Source of the DNA: Tausonia pullulans
Lineage: Eukaryota > Basidiomycota > Tremellomycetes > Cystofilobasidiales > Mrakiaceae
Length of the DNA stretch: 64,000 nucleotides
NCBI GenBank assembly: GCA_951802195.1
Contig: OX637626.1
Coordinates: forward strand, 1 to 64,000
Direction of reading: 5' to 3'
Shown: in pieces, positions 10,336 to 19,538 of the stretch
Position numbering within the stretch: position 1 is the first letter of the stretch
Layout: the number at the start of each line of letters is the position of its first letter
Notes under the pieces: model-generated
What the model was told of the DNA's origin: nothing
The model's input: only the letters and a program-made list of their open reading frames with translations
The model's database searches: none
Position numbers and translations under genes: made by a program

Positions 10336-10891
10336 CTACCGCGTTAGGACAGACAGACAGGTCCGAACCCCAAGTTTCTGAGGGCAAACGGCTCCAGGCA
10401 ATCGTCTCCTTGACTACTGCAAATGAAAAGTAAAAATAACCGGAATGTTTTGTTCTGTGCATATATATTCAGATAGGTCTCAGCTCTCTTCAAGTCGTAA
10501 TCTATGGCATTGAGCAGAAGTGGAAGCAAGAAACGATCGAAATCCTGAACAACAAGTCATTTTCGAAAGCTCGCGCTTTTCTCTCTCTCCAGGCTTCCAA
10601 TCGCGAGCTGATAGGACAAGATTTCTAAAGGCCGTACATTCTAGTATACACCATCGATCATCAGAGTATCAGCCACGTATCTGTGATGTACCATGATGAA
10701 AATCAGATTGACGAAAGCTTGATTGCATTTCCAGCTGTTGATTGTTCCATTCAATCTCTCTATTAACAATGTCTTGCAACATTTCCCTACACAAGAGGTA
10801 CTATGGGCAATATTGTACGCAATTGGGAACTGCATCATATATTTCGTATCAGAAGGTTTATGCACCCTGTTTCTGCTGACTCGACAGCCCT

Positions 10892-11011
10892 CGTCCATAA
10901 AACGCTCAGTTCATCGTAGATTTTGTTCTGCACCCTGACACTATCATTTGGACCCGACAAATCTGCTCAAGACATTGAAGCGAGCGTGTGTCACCTTCAC
11001 CACTTCAGTTT
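10892..11011. repeat. Subtelomeric duplicated element, copy 2
   Basis: Partner of 7922-8041. It is followed not by telomere-like repeats but by a C/G-rich segment leading into the 11050-11115 repeat. Confidence 0.75.
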
Positions 11012-11049
11012 CACGCCATCGCCCGCCATTGCTCTCAGTCCAGTCCGTC

Positions 11050-11115
11050 GCCAAACAGCCTCCTCCCCCATCCTCCCTTGCCCTTGATCCTTAGGCCAAT
11101 CCTAAACAACATGCC
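11050..11115. repeat. Short repeat shared with about 3995-4060
   Basis: Both places read, on the minus strand, approximately tgttgtttaggattggcc, then aagg, caa and ggatggg, with a few changes. At this copy the segment overlaps the stop codon and 3' end of the small membrane protein gene at 11102. Confidence 0.55.
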
Positions 11116-11548
11116 CTGAGATGTCCTTCCCCCTGGCAAGCCACTTGGTTTCGTCCGGCGCATACCCGGCAGTTTCAAGATCGGCAGCCTCTTTGTTGAA
11201 GCAGGCGTAGATGGTAGCAGCGAGGTCGAACCGCTCGACCGCAGCGCCGTCCTCCTTGAAGCCGAAGTACGGCCGGACGATATGCTCATCCCAAGCAACT
11301 GCGCATGTCGCCATCGCGTTCCAGTGGGACTCTACGTGCGTTTGACCCAGCGTACTCCATATACTCTTAACGACGACAAACACCGATACACCCAGGATCC
11401 CAAGGACTCTCAGGCCAGCGAGAGCACAAAAGCCGAGGCAGAAGCGGCGGGGGGTGACTTGCGACGCGCGAGGGCGACGGGAGCAAGGGGCGCCATCGAG
11501 ATCCAGGAGCGGCTGCTGTAATGTCGCAGTGGTCTTCTCGATGTTCAT
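11102..11548 (-). CDS. Hypothetical single-pass membrane protein
   Basis: A 148-residue frame from the ATG at 11548 (MNIEKTTATLQQPLLDLDG). A basic, Pro-containing N-terminus is followed by one hydrophobic helix of about 25 residues (around LGFCALAGLRVLGILGVSVFVVV), then a polar region with FDLAATIYACFNKEA, giving a likely type II topology. I do not recognise the family. The 3' end overlaps a repeat also found near 4 kb, so the C-terminus may be truncated or newly acquired, and a missed intron is possible. It lies downstream of the DUF3431 fusion gene on the same strand, 282 bp away. Confidence 0.45.
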   Translation of the reverse strand: MNIEKTTATLQQPLLDLDGAPCSRRPRASQVTPRRFCLGFCALAGLRVLGILGVSVFVVVKSIWSTLGQTHVESHWNAMATCAVAWDEHIVRPYFGFKEDGAAVERFDLAATIYACFNKEAADLETAGYAPDETKWLARGKDISGHVV

Positions 11549-11830
11549 GGCAAGCGACAGGATAGGGGAGAGAGAAACTGGTGATGGTTTGGTGTCTGGA
11601 GCTGCATGGGGACGAGGGCGAAGGGATCCGGCGAGCAAGGTTCACAGTCAAGTTCAAGTTCAGTGTTCAGTGGCAGAGACTGAGCCGGACGCGCGACCCC
11701 TCCCCTCGCCCGGCTGGCACAGGCTGCCGGCTCTCGTTGACCCGCGCGCAGCCAAGGCGGCCAGTCGTGGAAATACAGGCGTGCGCGCAGCAGCTCGCTC
11801 GCTTCCCTTGACAAAGCCGATTAGGAACAA

Positions 11831-14236
11831 TCATTTATTGAGATCCTCGCAATAACAGTGGTCCCACGTCTTTCCCTGCCAACAATCCGTCGGCTCAGGG
11901 TCGGTGCATTGGAAGATCTCCGTCCAGGCCCGCTCGAGCGAGTGACCGAAAAAGGGGTTGGCGACGCTGCAAGACGAGCAAGGTCAGACAAGCCAGTGCA
12001 CTCTATTTAACACGCAGACCCACCCCTGGTGGACGCCCTTATAGTCGAAAGATCCCGGCTCATGGTGAATCGGATCGTCGTCCGGAGCTTCGAGAATCTC
12101 GAGCAGACGCACGTACGTCTCCCGAGGGTGAGCGCGGATGCGCTCTCGTGAGACGCTAAGGGCAACCGAAAGGTGTCAGCATTCGTCGTCGTCGAGAGTT
12201 TCCTGAGCCACTGACCCGAATTGGCCGTGATAGGTCGTAAGGATCCGCGTCGTTGGGTACAACTCGTTTGGATAAAAGAGATCGTGGATGCGCTAGATCA
12301 AGGAGATGTCAGATTGAAAGTCAGAGAGATGAGGAGCGTTGTGAGACGGACCCTCATCTGCTCAAAATGCCCGTTGCCCCAGTCGTCGGTCCTGTTGGTC
12401 GTCGTGAGATAGTGGCCGAAGCTGCGGTGGGACAGGAGGAGCTAGTTAAGGGGTGAGCAGAAATGACGAAAGAGCCCAGACTGACCTCATAAAGCCGACG
12501 CCCTTACGGAGAAGTTTGAGCCGGTCCTCCCAGTAGTTGAACTCGGGGAAGCCCATGTGGCCTGCAAGCAAGTCAGCCGTCGAGCTCTCACTCTGCAAGA
12601 GACACGCCCGACGCACCCTGAAGAAAGATGGTGAAGTCCGCGAGCCGATCGTACGAATCGATGCTGCGCGATAGGTCAGCACTCCTCTTACACAAGGGAC
12701 TGGGACCTAAGGGAGAGGACCCACATCCAACGGAGATATGTCGCTCCTTCCCTCCCAATGTTGACCATCCCCCACTCATCATCGACCACTCTAAGCCTTC
12801 CGCCCTCGTTAACCTCCGCCACCCATTCCTTGAGCTCCTCCACGCTCTGAGGATCGGCAAGCCCTTTGTGACCAACACGGACCTGGAGGTCGTACCCGGA
12901 CCCGAGGAACTCGCTGCGCGCTGCAAGAACCATGTCGCGCAGGCCTATAAGGGGCTCATTGTAGTAGGCGAAGATGATGTCGATGTCCGGCGGAACCACC
13001 ACTGCCGTGCCCCAGATGGAAGAGTGAACGGCGTGGTGGGAGGAGAGGGCGACGAAGGCGTGAGGAAAGAGAAAGAGGGCGAGCGGGAGGAGGGCTACGA
13101 GGCGGGGCTTATCCGAGGACGGAAGAGACTCGGGGTGCACCTTGTCAGGGCCTGACAAGCGGGAGAGACTTGATGGGTGAGCGGTCCAAGAGACGACAAG
13201 GGGAATGGTGCGTCACAGAACGAAGGAACGTACCATCGAGGGATCCGAGCTCAAGCTCCTCCCCAGCACCGTCGACGGGCTCCGTGTTCAACCTCTCATT
13301 CCAAGCAAGGACACCGAGAGTGATGATGGCAAGTAAACTTAGCGACCGGCGACGGCCCTCGAGCGTGCCCCAGACACCCACGACAGTGAGGGCCGCGCAT
13401 GCCGAGGCTAGGCGGACGAAGCGTGCACGTGAGTGCGAAGTCGGCCCAGTCTCAAGGAGGAAAGCGCCCATGGAGGACAGCGAGGCGAGCAAACCAATCC
13501 GCACGATGGACCGGAGATGGAGGTCCGAGAGGGTCGCCGGGCCAAAGAGGTATCCACCGAGCGTGCCGGAGATGAGAGATACGCAAGCGACCTGCGCCAT
13601 CGCACGGGTGGGCGAGACGAGGAAGAACAACGAGGGCGAGGAGGAGGGAGAGGAGAGGGGCGCATACGGCGGCTGTTGCTGCGAAGAGGCCGCCCGTCCA
13701 TTGACTAGGCGGTCAAGGAGGAAGCTGGCTAATCCGAGAGCAAGTCCGAAGAGATTCGCTAGGACTCCCTCGGGCTCGAGGAAGGGCTGGACGGCAAGGA
13801 AGGTCAAGAGATACGGGACGTACGCCAGCCACCTCGAGAAGGCGGGGGCATCGCTGGGGCCTAAACGGGCGATGGGTGGAAGGAGGAGGGCGACGAGGAA
13901 GGCGGTCCCTGGACTGAGCCGACGGAAGGAGTAGAAGAGAAGGGTGTCCCTCGCTCCCTGGGCGACGCCCAGCACAATATCTCGGCTGCGAGAGACGGCA
14001 GGGATCTCACCGGCGGCTGCCGGGACCGACAGCCAGCCGAGGCTGCTGGCGAAAGGTAGCCGACCGAGGTAGCGGAGCACGGGGGGAAACGAGAGGAAGG
14101 CGACGGCATGGGCGAGAGGGAACCAGCGGTGGACGGCGAGGCGTTGATGCACGCTGACGGTTCGGACGAAGTCCACCCAGAAGACTGCGTGGAGGGCGAT
14201 GAGAAACCCCAGGCGGCGGCGGTTCATCGCAGACAT
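11831..14236 (-). CDS. Polytopic membrane domain fused to a DUF3431 domain
   Basis: Starts at the ATG at 14236 (MSAMNRRRLGFLIALHAVFW). The first exon codes about 335 residues with some eight to ten hydrophobic segments, reminiscent of drug/metabolite transporters (for example FYSFRRLSPGTAFLVALLLPP). A gtacgt donor after LELGSLDG and a gtcag acceptor near 13151 join it in frame to PDKVHPESLPSSDKP, another transmembrane helix, and a DUF3431 domain. DUF3431 features are IDIIFAYYNEPL, VGHKG, VNIGREGATYL, IIDSYDRLADFTIFLQG, a GHYLTT-like stretch and a Cys-rich end WDHCYCEDLNK. No ATG lies at the start of the DUF3431 part, only a TTG, which supports one gene. DUF3431 is an uncharacterised fungal family with glycosyltransferase-like features. 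Function is unknown. Two adjacent genes remain an alternative. Confidence 0.7.
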
Positions 14237-14661
14237 CGCCGCGAGAATTGACGGGCCGGCGGGCGAGAGGAAGAAGGCCCGAGGGAAGGGGAGAAGGAGA
14301 GAAGGAGAAGACGTTGACGGTCAACGACAAAACGAGCGAGACCATGCGGAGCCGAGGGTTACAAAATGCGAAACGCGGGGGAAGGGGGGGAAGGCATGGA
14401 GCCGGTTATCCTGTATTTGGCGCATGGAGATCGGCCTGCGTGGGCCGCTTCCTCCCCCCCCTCCCCACTCCACCTCCTCCCTGGCAATTCTTTCTTTTTC
14501 TGGTCTGAAAAATGTTCTCTTCCTTGACGATAAGTCGTTCCCTCGGCACTGCTCAGCAGATCACCCTCAAACGATCTTGCCTTTGCAGTCAACGACAAAC
14601 TCTCGTCGCACATATGTCTAAAGAGGTTCATTCTTTTCTCGTATCAATGGATTGGCCACGC
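14237..14661. other. Intergenic, GC-rich
   Basis: About 425 bp between the fusion gene start and the TIM13 stop, containing the upstream flank of the former. Purine-rich and C-rich tracts are present; no gene is seen. Confidence 0.5.
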
Positions 14662-15821
14662 TTAGAAGCCCGGAGCACCCGCCTGCGAGGCCTGCTTCTG
14701 GAGGAGCGTCGCGTACGACTTGGAGACGATGTCGACTAGGAAGCAGAACAGAGGGTGATCAGGCGAGCAAGAACGGGATCGGAGAAAAAGGTATTATGGA
14801 GCGCTTACAGGCCTGTGTATCAGAGGCGTGAGGGGCAGGTGCAGACGGATCAACGTTGTCAGGAGCGTGCGGGTGGGAACAGCAGCGCAGTAGCAGTTCT
14901 CGACGCACCTCAATGTACCGATCGGTGCAGGTGGCGACACAGGTCTAGGGAGTAAGGAACGGCGAGGTCAGTGAGACGATAGACGCGTAGACGCAGGGAA
15001 ACCTGGATCGACACCGGCAAGCGTGCGCGTGCGCGTGCACATGACGATTTCCGCCGTAGGCTCTTCGTAGAGAGGCCGCGAACGCCTTGGAGACACACAG
15101 GACCCAAGGATGCCCGCTTCGCGAACTCACCTCTTCAGACCGCGTGAGCATCGCGCCCGGCTTGGTGACGCACTTGGCGAAGCACTGACGAACGAGACGA
15201 CCCAGATAGTCAGCACGAGCTAGGAGCCAAAGATCCTTAGAGCTCTCCTTCTCCGTCATCAGAGACTCACCTTGTCACCCTGGAGAGGTGTGCGGCGAGA
15301 CATTGAGAGAACCCGTCAGCCGTCAATGAGACAGGAAGGGCGAGGGCGACGAAAGCGCGACTGACGATAGTAGAGATAAGTTGCTGCTGGGAGGCCAGCT
15401 GGAGCTGGGTCCGGACCTGCTGTTTGATCTCCTCCATCTTGGCCTGGGCCTCTGGAGGTGGCCGGACGACGAAAGGCGCGCGCGCGTCCGTCAAGGAGAC
15501 AGGTGGAGGGGGGGGGGGGGACAATGGTGGCGGACAGGACGGGCGAGAAGAATGACGCAAGCGCGCGCGGTGGAGGGGAAGGCGGGGTGGCCATTAAAAG
15601 TCGGCGAAGGAAGCGGAACGCCGAGCAAGAAGCAAGACGACGGCAGTAGCAGCGCGACAGAGCGAGAACGAAAGAGCGTGTGTATGTTGAGACGAGCGGG
15701 TCGAGAGGAGGAGCGAAAACGTCAGGGGTCTGTCGTCGACGAGAAGCGGGTGCCGCACGTGCACGCAGGACTGACCGGTCTGGGCCGGGGCGGCGGGCGA
15801 GCTCGAGCCAAAGAGGGCCAT
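14662..15821 (-). CDS. TIM13: Mitochondrial intermembrane-space chaperone Tim13
   Basis: Six exons: 15776-15821, 15366-15451, 15271-15279, 15131-15184, 14909-14944, 14809-14812 plus 14662-14735 as a final seventh piece. Together they total 309 nt, or 102 residues plus stop, with every phase consistent. The protein has MALFGSSSPAAPAQ at the start, MEEIKQQVRTQLQLASQQQL, then the twin CX3C motif of small Tims: CFAKC with VTKPGAML, and CVATC with TDRYIEAFDIVSKSY. With its Tim8 partner, Tim13 escorts hydrophobic precursors across the intermembrane space to TIM22/TIM23. The coding sequence needs a 9-nt exon (GGTGACAAG) and a 4-nt exon (GCCT), both with good GT/AG borders. It is divergent from delta-COP, with 192 bp between the starts. 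Confidence 0.9.
14809..14812 (-). other. TIM13: 4-nt exon of TIM13
   Basis: GCCT lies between a gatacacag acceptor and a gtaagc donor. It converts GAG|...|TCGAC into GAG-GCC-TTC-GAC, giving the conserved RYIEAFDIVSK wording; skipping it shifts the frame. Confidence 0.75.
15271..15279 (-). other. TIM13: 9-nt exon of TIM13
   Basis: GGTGACAAG lies between a ctccag acceptor and a gtgagt donor. It adds Gly-Asp-Lys just before the first CX3C motif, at the position where small Tims have a (N/D)(E/D)KC-type sequence. Confidence 0.78.
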
Positions 15822-16013
15822 GGTGAATTCAGAAAGGGAGGAGAGACGACGGGGAGGGGGTTGGCTGGTGGTTGGGTGCTGGTCGCGTTCTCGAGGGTCG
15901 GTCGTCGAGTCCAGCGAGCAGCGCCGGCTCAGCGGCGGCGGAATCTCATCTCGCGCCGCCTGGGGCTGCACCAACGACCACCTCACCTCCAGCCCAGCTC
16001 ATCCATCCACGCC
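15822..16013. promoter_or_regulatory. Shared TIM13/RET2 divergent promoter
   Basis: 192 bp between the two opposed ATGs must hold both upstream regions. It is GC-rich and I see no clear TATA box. Confidence 0.5.
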
Positions 16014-18596
16014 ATGGTCCGCTTCACTCTGACTCATCCTCCATGGGCCCCAGCTCACCCAGCCCCCTCCCAACAGGTCGTCCTCGCTGCATCCGTCGTC
16101 ACGAGGGGCGGCAAGCGTGAGTGCCATCTGCCCCCCCCCCCCCTTAGGCTCCTGCTCCTCTCGTCTGCCATGGCCTCATCTTCCCCCCGTATTCTTGGCC
16201 GCATCCCTGGTCGCTGACGCTGTCCCCTGTTGCTCTTCTCCTCGCTTCTTTCTCGCCCTCGTCTCTCTTGGCTCGCGCGTCGACTCGCTCGTCCCCCCTT
16301 CCGTGCTCCCCCACCCCCCCAACCCGTGTTCGACGCACGCGCGCTCGCCCCTCCTTCGCGTCTCGGCCTTGCCCTCGTCCCTCGCACGGTCGTTGGGCCA
16401 CTCGACGTCCTCGTCTCCCCTCCGCTCGACGTGGCCGCCAGCCGTCATCTCGCGCCAGTTCCTCGAGATGCCCCGGTCCCGGATCGAGGGTCTCCTCGCG
16501 TCCTTCCCCAAGCTCATCCCCGCCGGCTCTCAGCACACCACGATCGAGACCAACGACGTCCGGTTCCTCTGGCAGCCGATGGAGGATCTCTACGTGCTCA
16601 TCATCACAAACAAGGGCAGCAACATCCTCCAGGTGCGTTGCACTGGCGGGCGGACGAGCGAGACGCGCACCCAGGGGAGAAGACGACGAGCAGCGCGTGT
16701 GCCAGCAGACACAGGCTGAATGCCGCCGCAACCGCCCGCCTTTGCCTTGCGTGCTGCCGCGAGAGAGACAAGCGCGCCGCCTGGTGGCTCTCTTCGCTCG
16801 AGAGCGCCACGTGTCCTGCTGTCGTGTCCTGCGGTCGTGTCGTGGAAGCGTGACTCGCACCAGCTGGCTGATCTAGCTCCTCCACCAGGACATCTCCACG
16901 CTCTCCCTCATCACCCGGTGCATCTCGGACCTCCTCCGCTCGGCGTCGCCGGATGAGGCGACCATCCTCCACCACGCGTTTGACCTCATCGCAGCGTTCG
17001 ACGAGATCATCTCGCTCGGCTTCCGCGAAAACGTGACCGTGCAGCAGGTCCGGAGTGTCCTCGAGGCTGAGTCTCACGAGGAGAAGATCCAGGAGATCAT
17101 CGCTAGGGTGCGCTCGCTGCTTCCCATGCCACCGCCGCCGTCGTCTGCTGTTGACAGTCCACGCGTCCTCTCTTTTCACAGAACAAAGAGGCCGAGGCCA
17201 AGGAGGAGCTCAAGCGCCGGGCGAAGCAGCTCGAGATGCAGCGCCGGGAGACGGCTCGCGCCAACCAGGGTGCCGGCAGAAGCGGAGGCTTCGGTGGGGG
17301 CTCCGGAGGCTACGGTGGAGGAGGGGGCTACGCGCCTGTCCAGCAGCAGCAGCAGCGGTTCGAGTCGCCCGCGTCGACGCCTCGGTGAGGACGAGTCTCC
17401 CCCCTTTTTACTTTTGCATTCCTCACTCGCTGCTGACACGGCATTTTCGCCGCCCTCAAGTTCGTCGTCCCCTGCGACTGGCTCCAAGCCGGCATTCAAG
17501 GGCCCCGGCATGAAGCTCGGCAAGAAGCCCAAGCAGGCCGAGCTTCTCGACGCGCTCGGGAGTGAAGCTATCGTCCAGGAAGAGCCGGCGTACGTGCCGC
17601 CTCCAGTGGAGGAGAATGAGCCGACCGGCCCGGACACTGGCGTCCTCGAGCAGGTCGACCGCGAGAGGTGGGTGGTTGTGCGTGCCCTTGGCGCTACTTT
17701 CTCATCGCTGACCTTCGCCTTCACCTCCAGCGTTCACGTCTCGATCAAGGAGCAGCTCTCGCTCCAGCTTCTCCGGGACGGCGGCCTTAAGTCGCTCGAT
17801 CTCAAGGGAGAGCTCGAGCTCCTCGTCTCGGATGCTTCCCTCGCCCAGCTCCGCCTCAAACTCAAGGCTCCCTCCCACTCGGCCGATTTTGCCTCGGACA
17901 TCCAGTTTAAGCAGCACCCGCAGGTCTCCAGATTTTCTGGTGACTCCCGTGTTGTCGCCCTCAGGGATCCGAAGCGCGACTTCCCGGTCGGCAAGGGTCT
18001 CGGCGTCGTCAAGTGGAAGCTCAGCTCAACAAACGAGGCGATCGTCCCGCTGGCTAGTGAGTCAGGCGGGTGCCTCCCCTCATCCATCTCGCGCCACTTG
18101 ACTGACAGTCTATCCCCCCCCCAGTCAACTGCTGGCCGAGTCCCTCCAACACCGGCTGCGACGTCAACATCGAGTACGAGCTCGAGGCCAAGCATCTCAC
18201 CCTTCGAAGCACCGTCATCTCGATCCCGCTGCCGTGGGTGCTGCTCTCGATCTAGCCGCCTCTCACTTCACAGCGCTGACTCCCACTTCCTTCCCTAGGC
18301 CCGGCTCCTACCCGACTGTCTCATCGCACACAGGCGAGTGGTCCGTCAACTCGATGACGGGCAACCTCGACTGGTCGATCGACATCATTGATGCCGATGA
18401 GCCCTCGGGCACGCTCGAGTTTTCCATCGCGGGAGCCGAGGACCCGGACGACTTCTTCCCCATCGACGTCCGGTTCGTCTCGGCTGGGTCCCTTGCCGAG
18501 GTCGAGGTAGAGTCGGCGGTGCTTGTCGAGGGGGGCGAGGATGTCGTCTTCTCGCAGGAGACGATTCTTTTCACGGAGCAGTACCTCGTCGTGTAG
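16014..18596 (+). CDS. RET2: Coatomer subunit delta (delta-COP)
   Basis: Nine coding exons: 16014-16016, 16077-16116, 16442-16632, 16889-17107, 17182-17384, 17461-17667, 17731-18056, 18125-18233 and 18299-18596. They total 1596 nt (531 residues) with all phases closing. The N-terminal longin domain begins [20 protein letters not shown], continues [16 protein letters not shown], and includes LVRFLWQP-like and [11 protein letters not shown] stretches. A helical linker with [17 protein letters not shown] and a Gly/Gln-rich tract leads to a C-terminal mu-homology domain ([57 protein letters not shown]). Delta-COP is part of the COPI coat for Golgi-to-ER retrieval. The canonical N-terminus requires an intron directly after the ATG, leaving a 3-nt first coding exon. 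The second intron contains a run of 13 C. Confidence 0.93.
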
Positions 18597-18926
18597 AGTT
18601 GCGTGTGTATGCCGTGTGGGTTCGATATTTACAATGAGACTTTTTATGATAGCGCGGTCTCGAGCCATTCCATCGAGCCCTCGCCTGGAGAGATCGGTGA
18701 GATCTGCGTGTGCCCTTGCTTCAGTCAGGGAGAGAACAGCAGCTACTTTTGGTGAAGGTGACTGTCTAGAGAGCGAGCTTCAGTTTTCAAGTCGTTTTCT
18801 GTCCCACAGGGAACATCGCTCTCTCGAGCGCACTTACCCGGCGGTCTTGTGCGACCAGGGAAACGGGCGAGCGAGGAATGAACGGGCGGGCCCAACGGCT
18901 CGTGATTCATGCTCCATGCGCATGCA
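18597..18926. other. Convergent 3' flank, RET2 and GSKIP-like gene
   Basis: About 330 bp between two converging stop codons, holding both 3' ends. No gene is seen. Confidence 0.5.
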
Positions 18927-19314
18927 TCACTTTGTCTCATCCTCATCGCATTCCTGCTGAGCGATGTCTGCGAGCGAGGAGAAAAGCTTGCCGTCCCAAG
19001 CCTGCCGGTAGAGTGGCGAGACGGCCTTAAGGAGGTCTGGGAGGGTCGCGTAGAGTGTGGCGTCCGGCATCGCGGTCGTGACCTGATGAGGGGGCCGGTC
19101 AGCGCTCTGTCTCAGATATATTGCATGCCTTTCGTACACCGACCTGGTAGCCCTTGTCAGAAAGGGCGAGCCCAATGGAAGAGCCCTCGAGGAGGACGAT
19201 GGACGCGCTTGCGAGCGAGGACGTTGAGTCAGGCCGGATCGAATACGATTTTATGAAACCCTCGTCCATGTCTTCGCCTAGGGCGAGGGCGAGCTCAACG
19301 TGGGCAAAGTCCAT
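18927..19314 (-). CDS. GSKIP-domain protein
   Basis: Two exons, 19144-19314 and 18927-19082, giving 108 residues. The start is the ATG at 19314 (MDFAHVELALALGED). The order and length fit the small GSKIP fold: an N-terminal helix, then a beta region SIVLLEGSSIGLALSDKGYQ, a short VTTAMPDATLYATL stretch, and the conserved helical end LLKAVSPLYRQAWDGKLFSSL, which parallels the LLDTLSPAYREAF ending of animal GSKIP. In animals GSKIP binds GSK3 and protein kinase A; the same fold occurs near the N-terminus of Clu/Tif31 proteins. Its partner in this fungus is not shown by the sequence. It is divergent from EXO84 with 224 bp between starts. Confidence 0.7.
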
Positions 19315-19538
19315 GGCCGAGACTGGGGGTCGAGGTGGTGGTGGCTGTTCGGAGAGAGAGAGAGAGAGAAGGAAGTTGGGCGACGCGTCACGTCCCCTCA
19401 CTCGCGTCCTCCCTCCTGACCACCATCACCCGTACCCGCTCCTCCTCGAGGGTCTCTCTCCCGCGCACTGCCCCCTCACACACACACACGCCCACACGCC
19501 CACACGCACACACACACACCTACCAAGGGGTCCACGCC
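19315..19538. promoter_or_regulatory. Shared GSKIP-like/EXO84 divergent promoter
   Basis: 224 bp between opposed ATGs. It holds a (ga)n purine run near 19353-19372 and a CA-rich tract (about 19478-19521: cacacacacacg and related units). Such tracts are common in fungal promoters; no specific factor site is claimed. Confidence 0.5.

Larger units (their letters stand above)
10151..11101. other. Intergenic, relatively AT-rich, with repeats
   Basis: About 950 bp, clearly lower in GC by eye than its neighbours. It holds the CYS3 upstream flank, a three-copy 16-bp tandem repeat (10288-10335) and copy 2 of the duplicated element. The short open frames here show no family signal. Confidence 0.5.
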
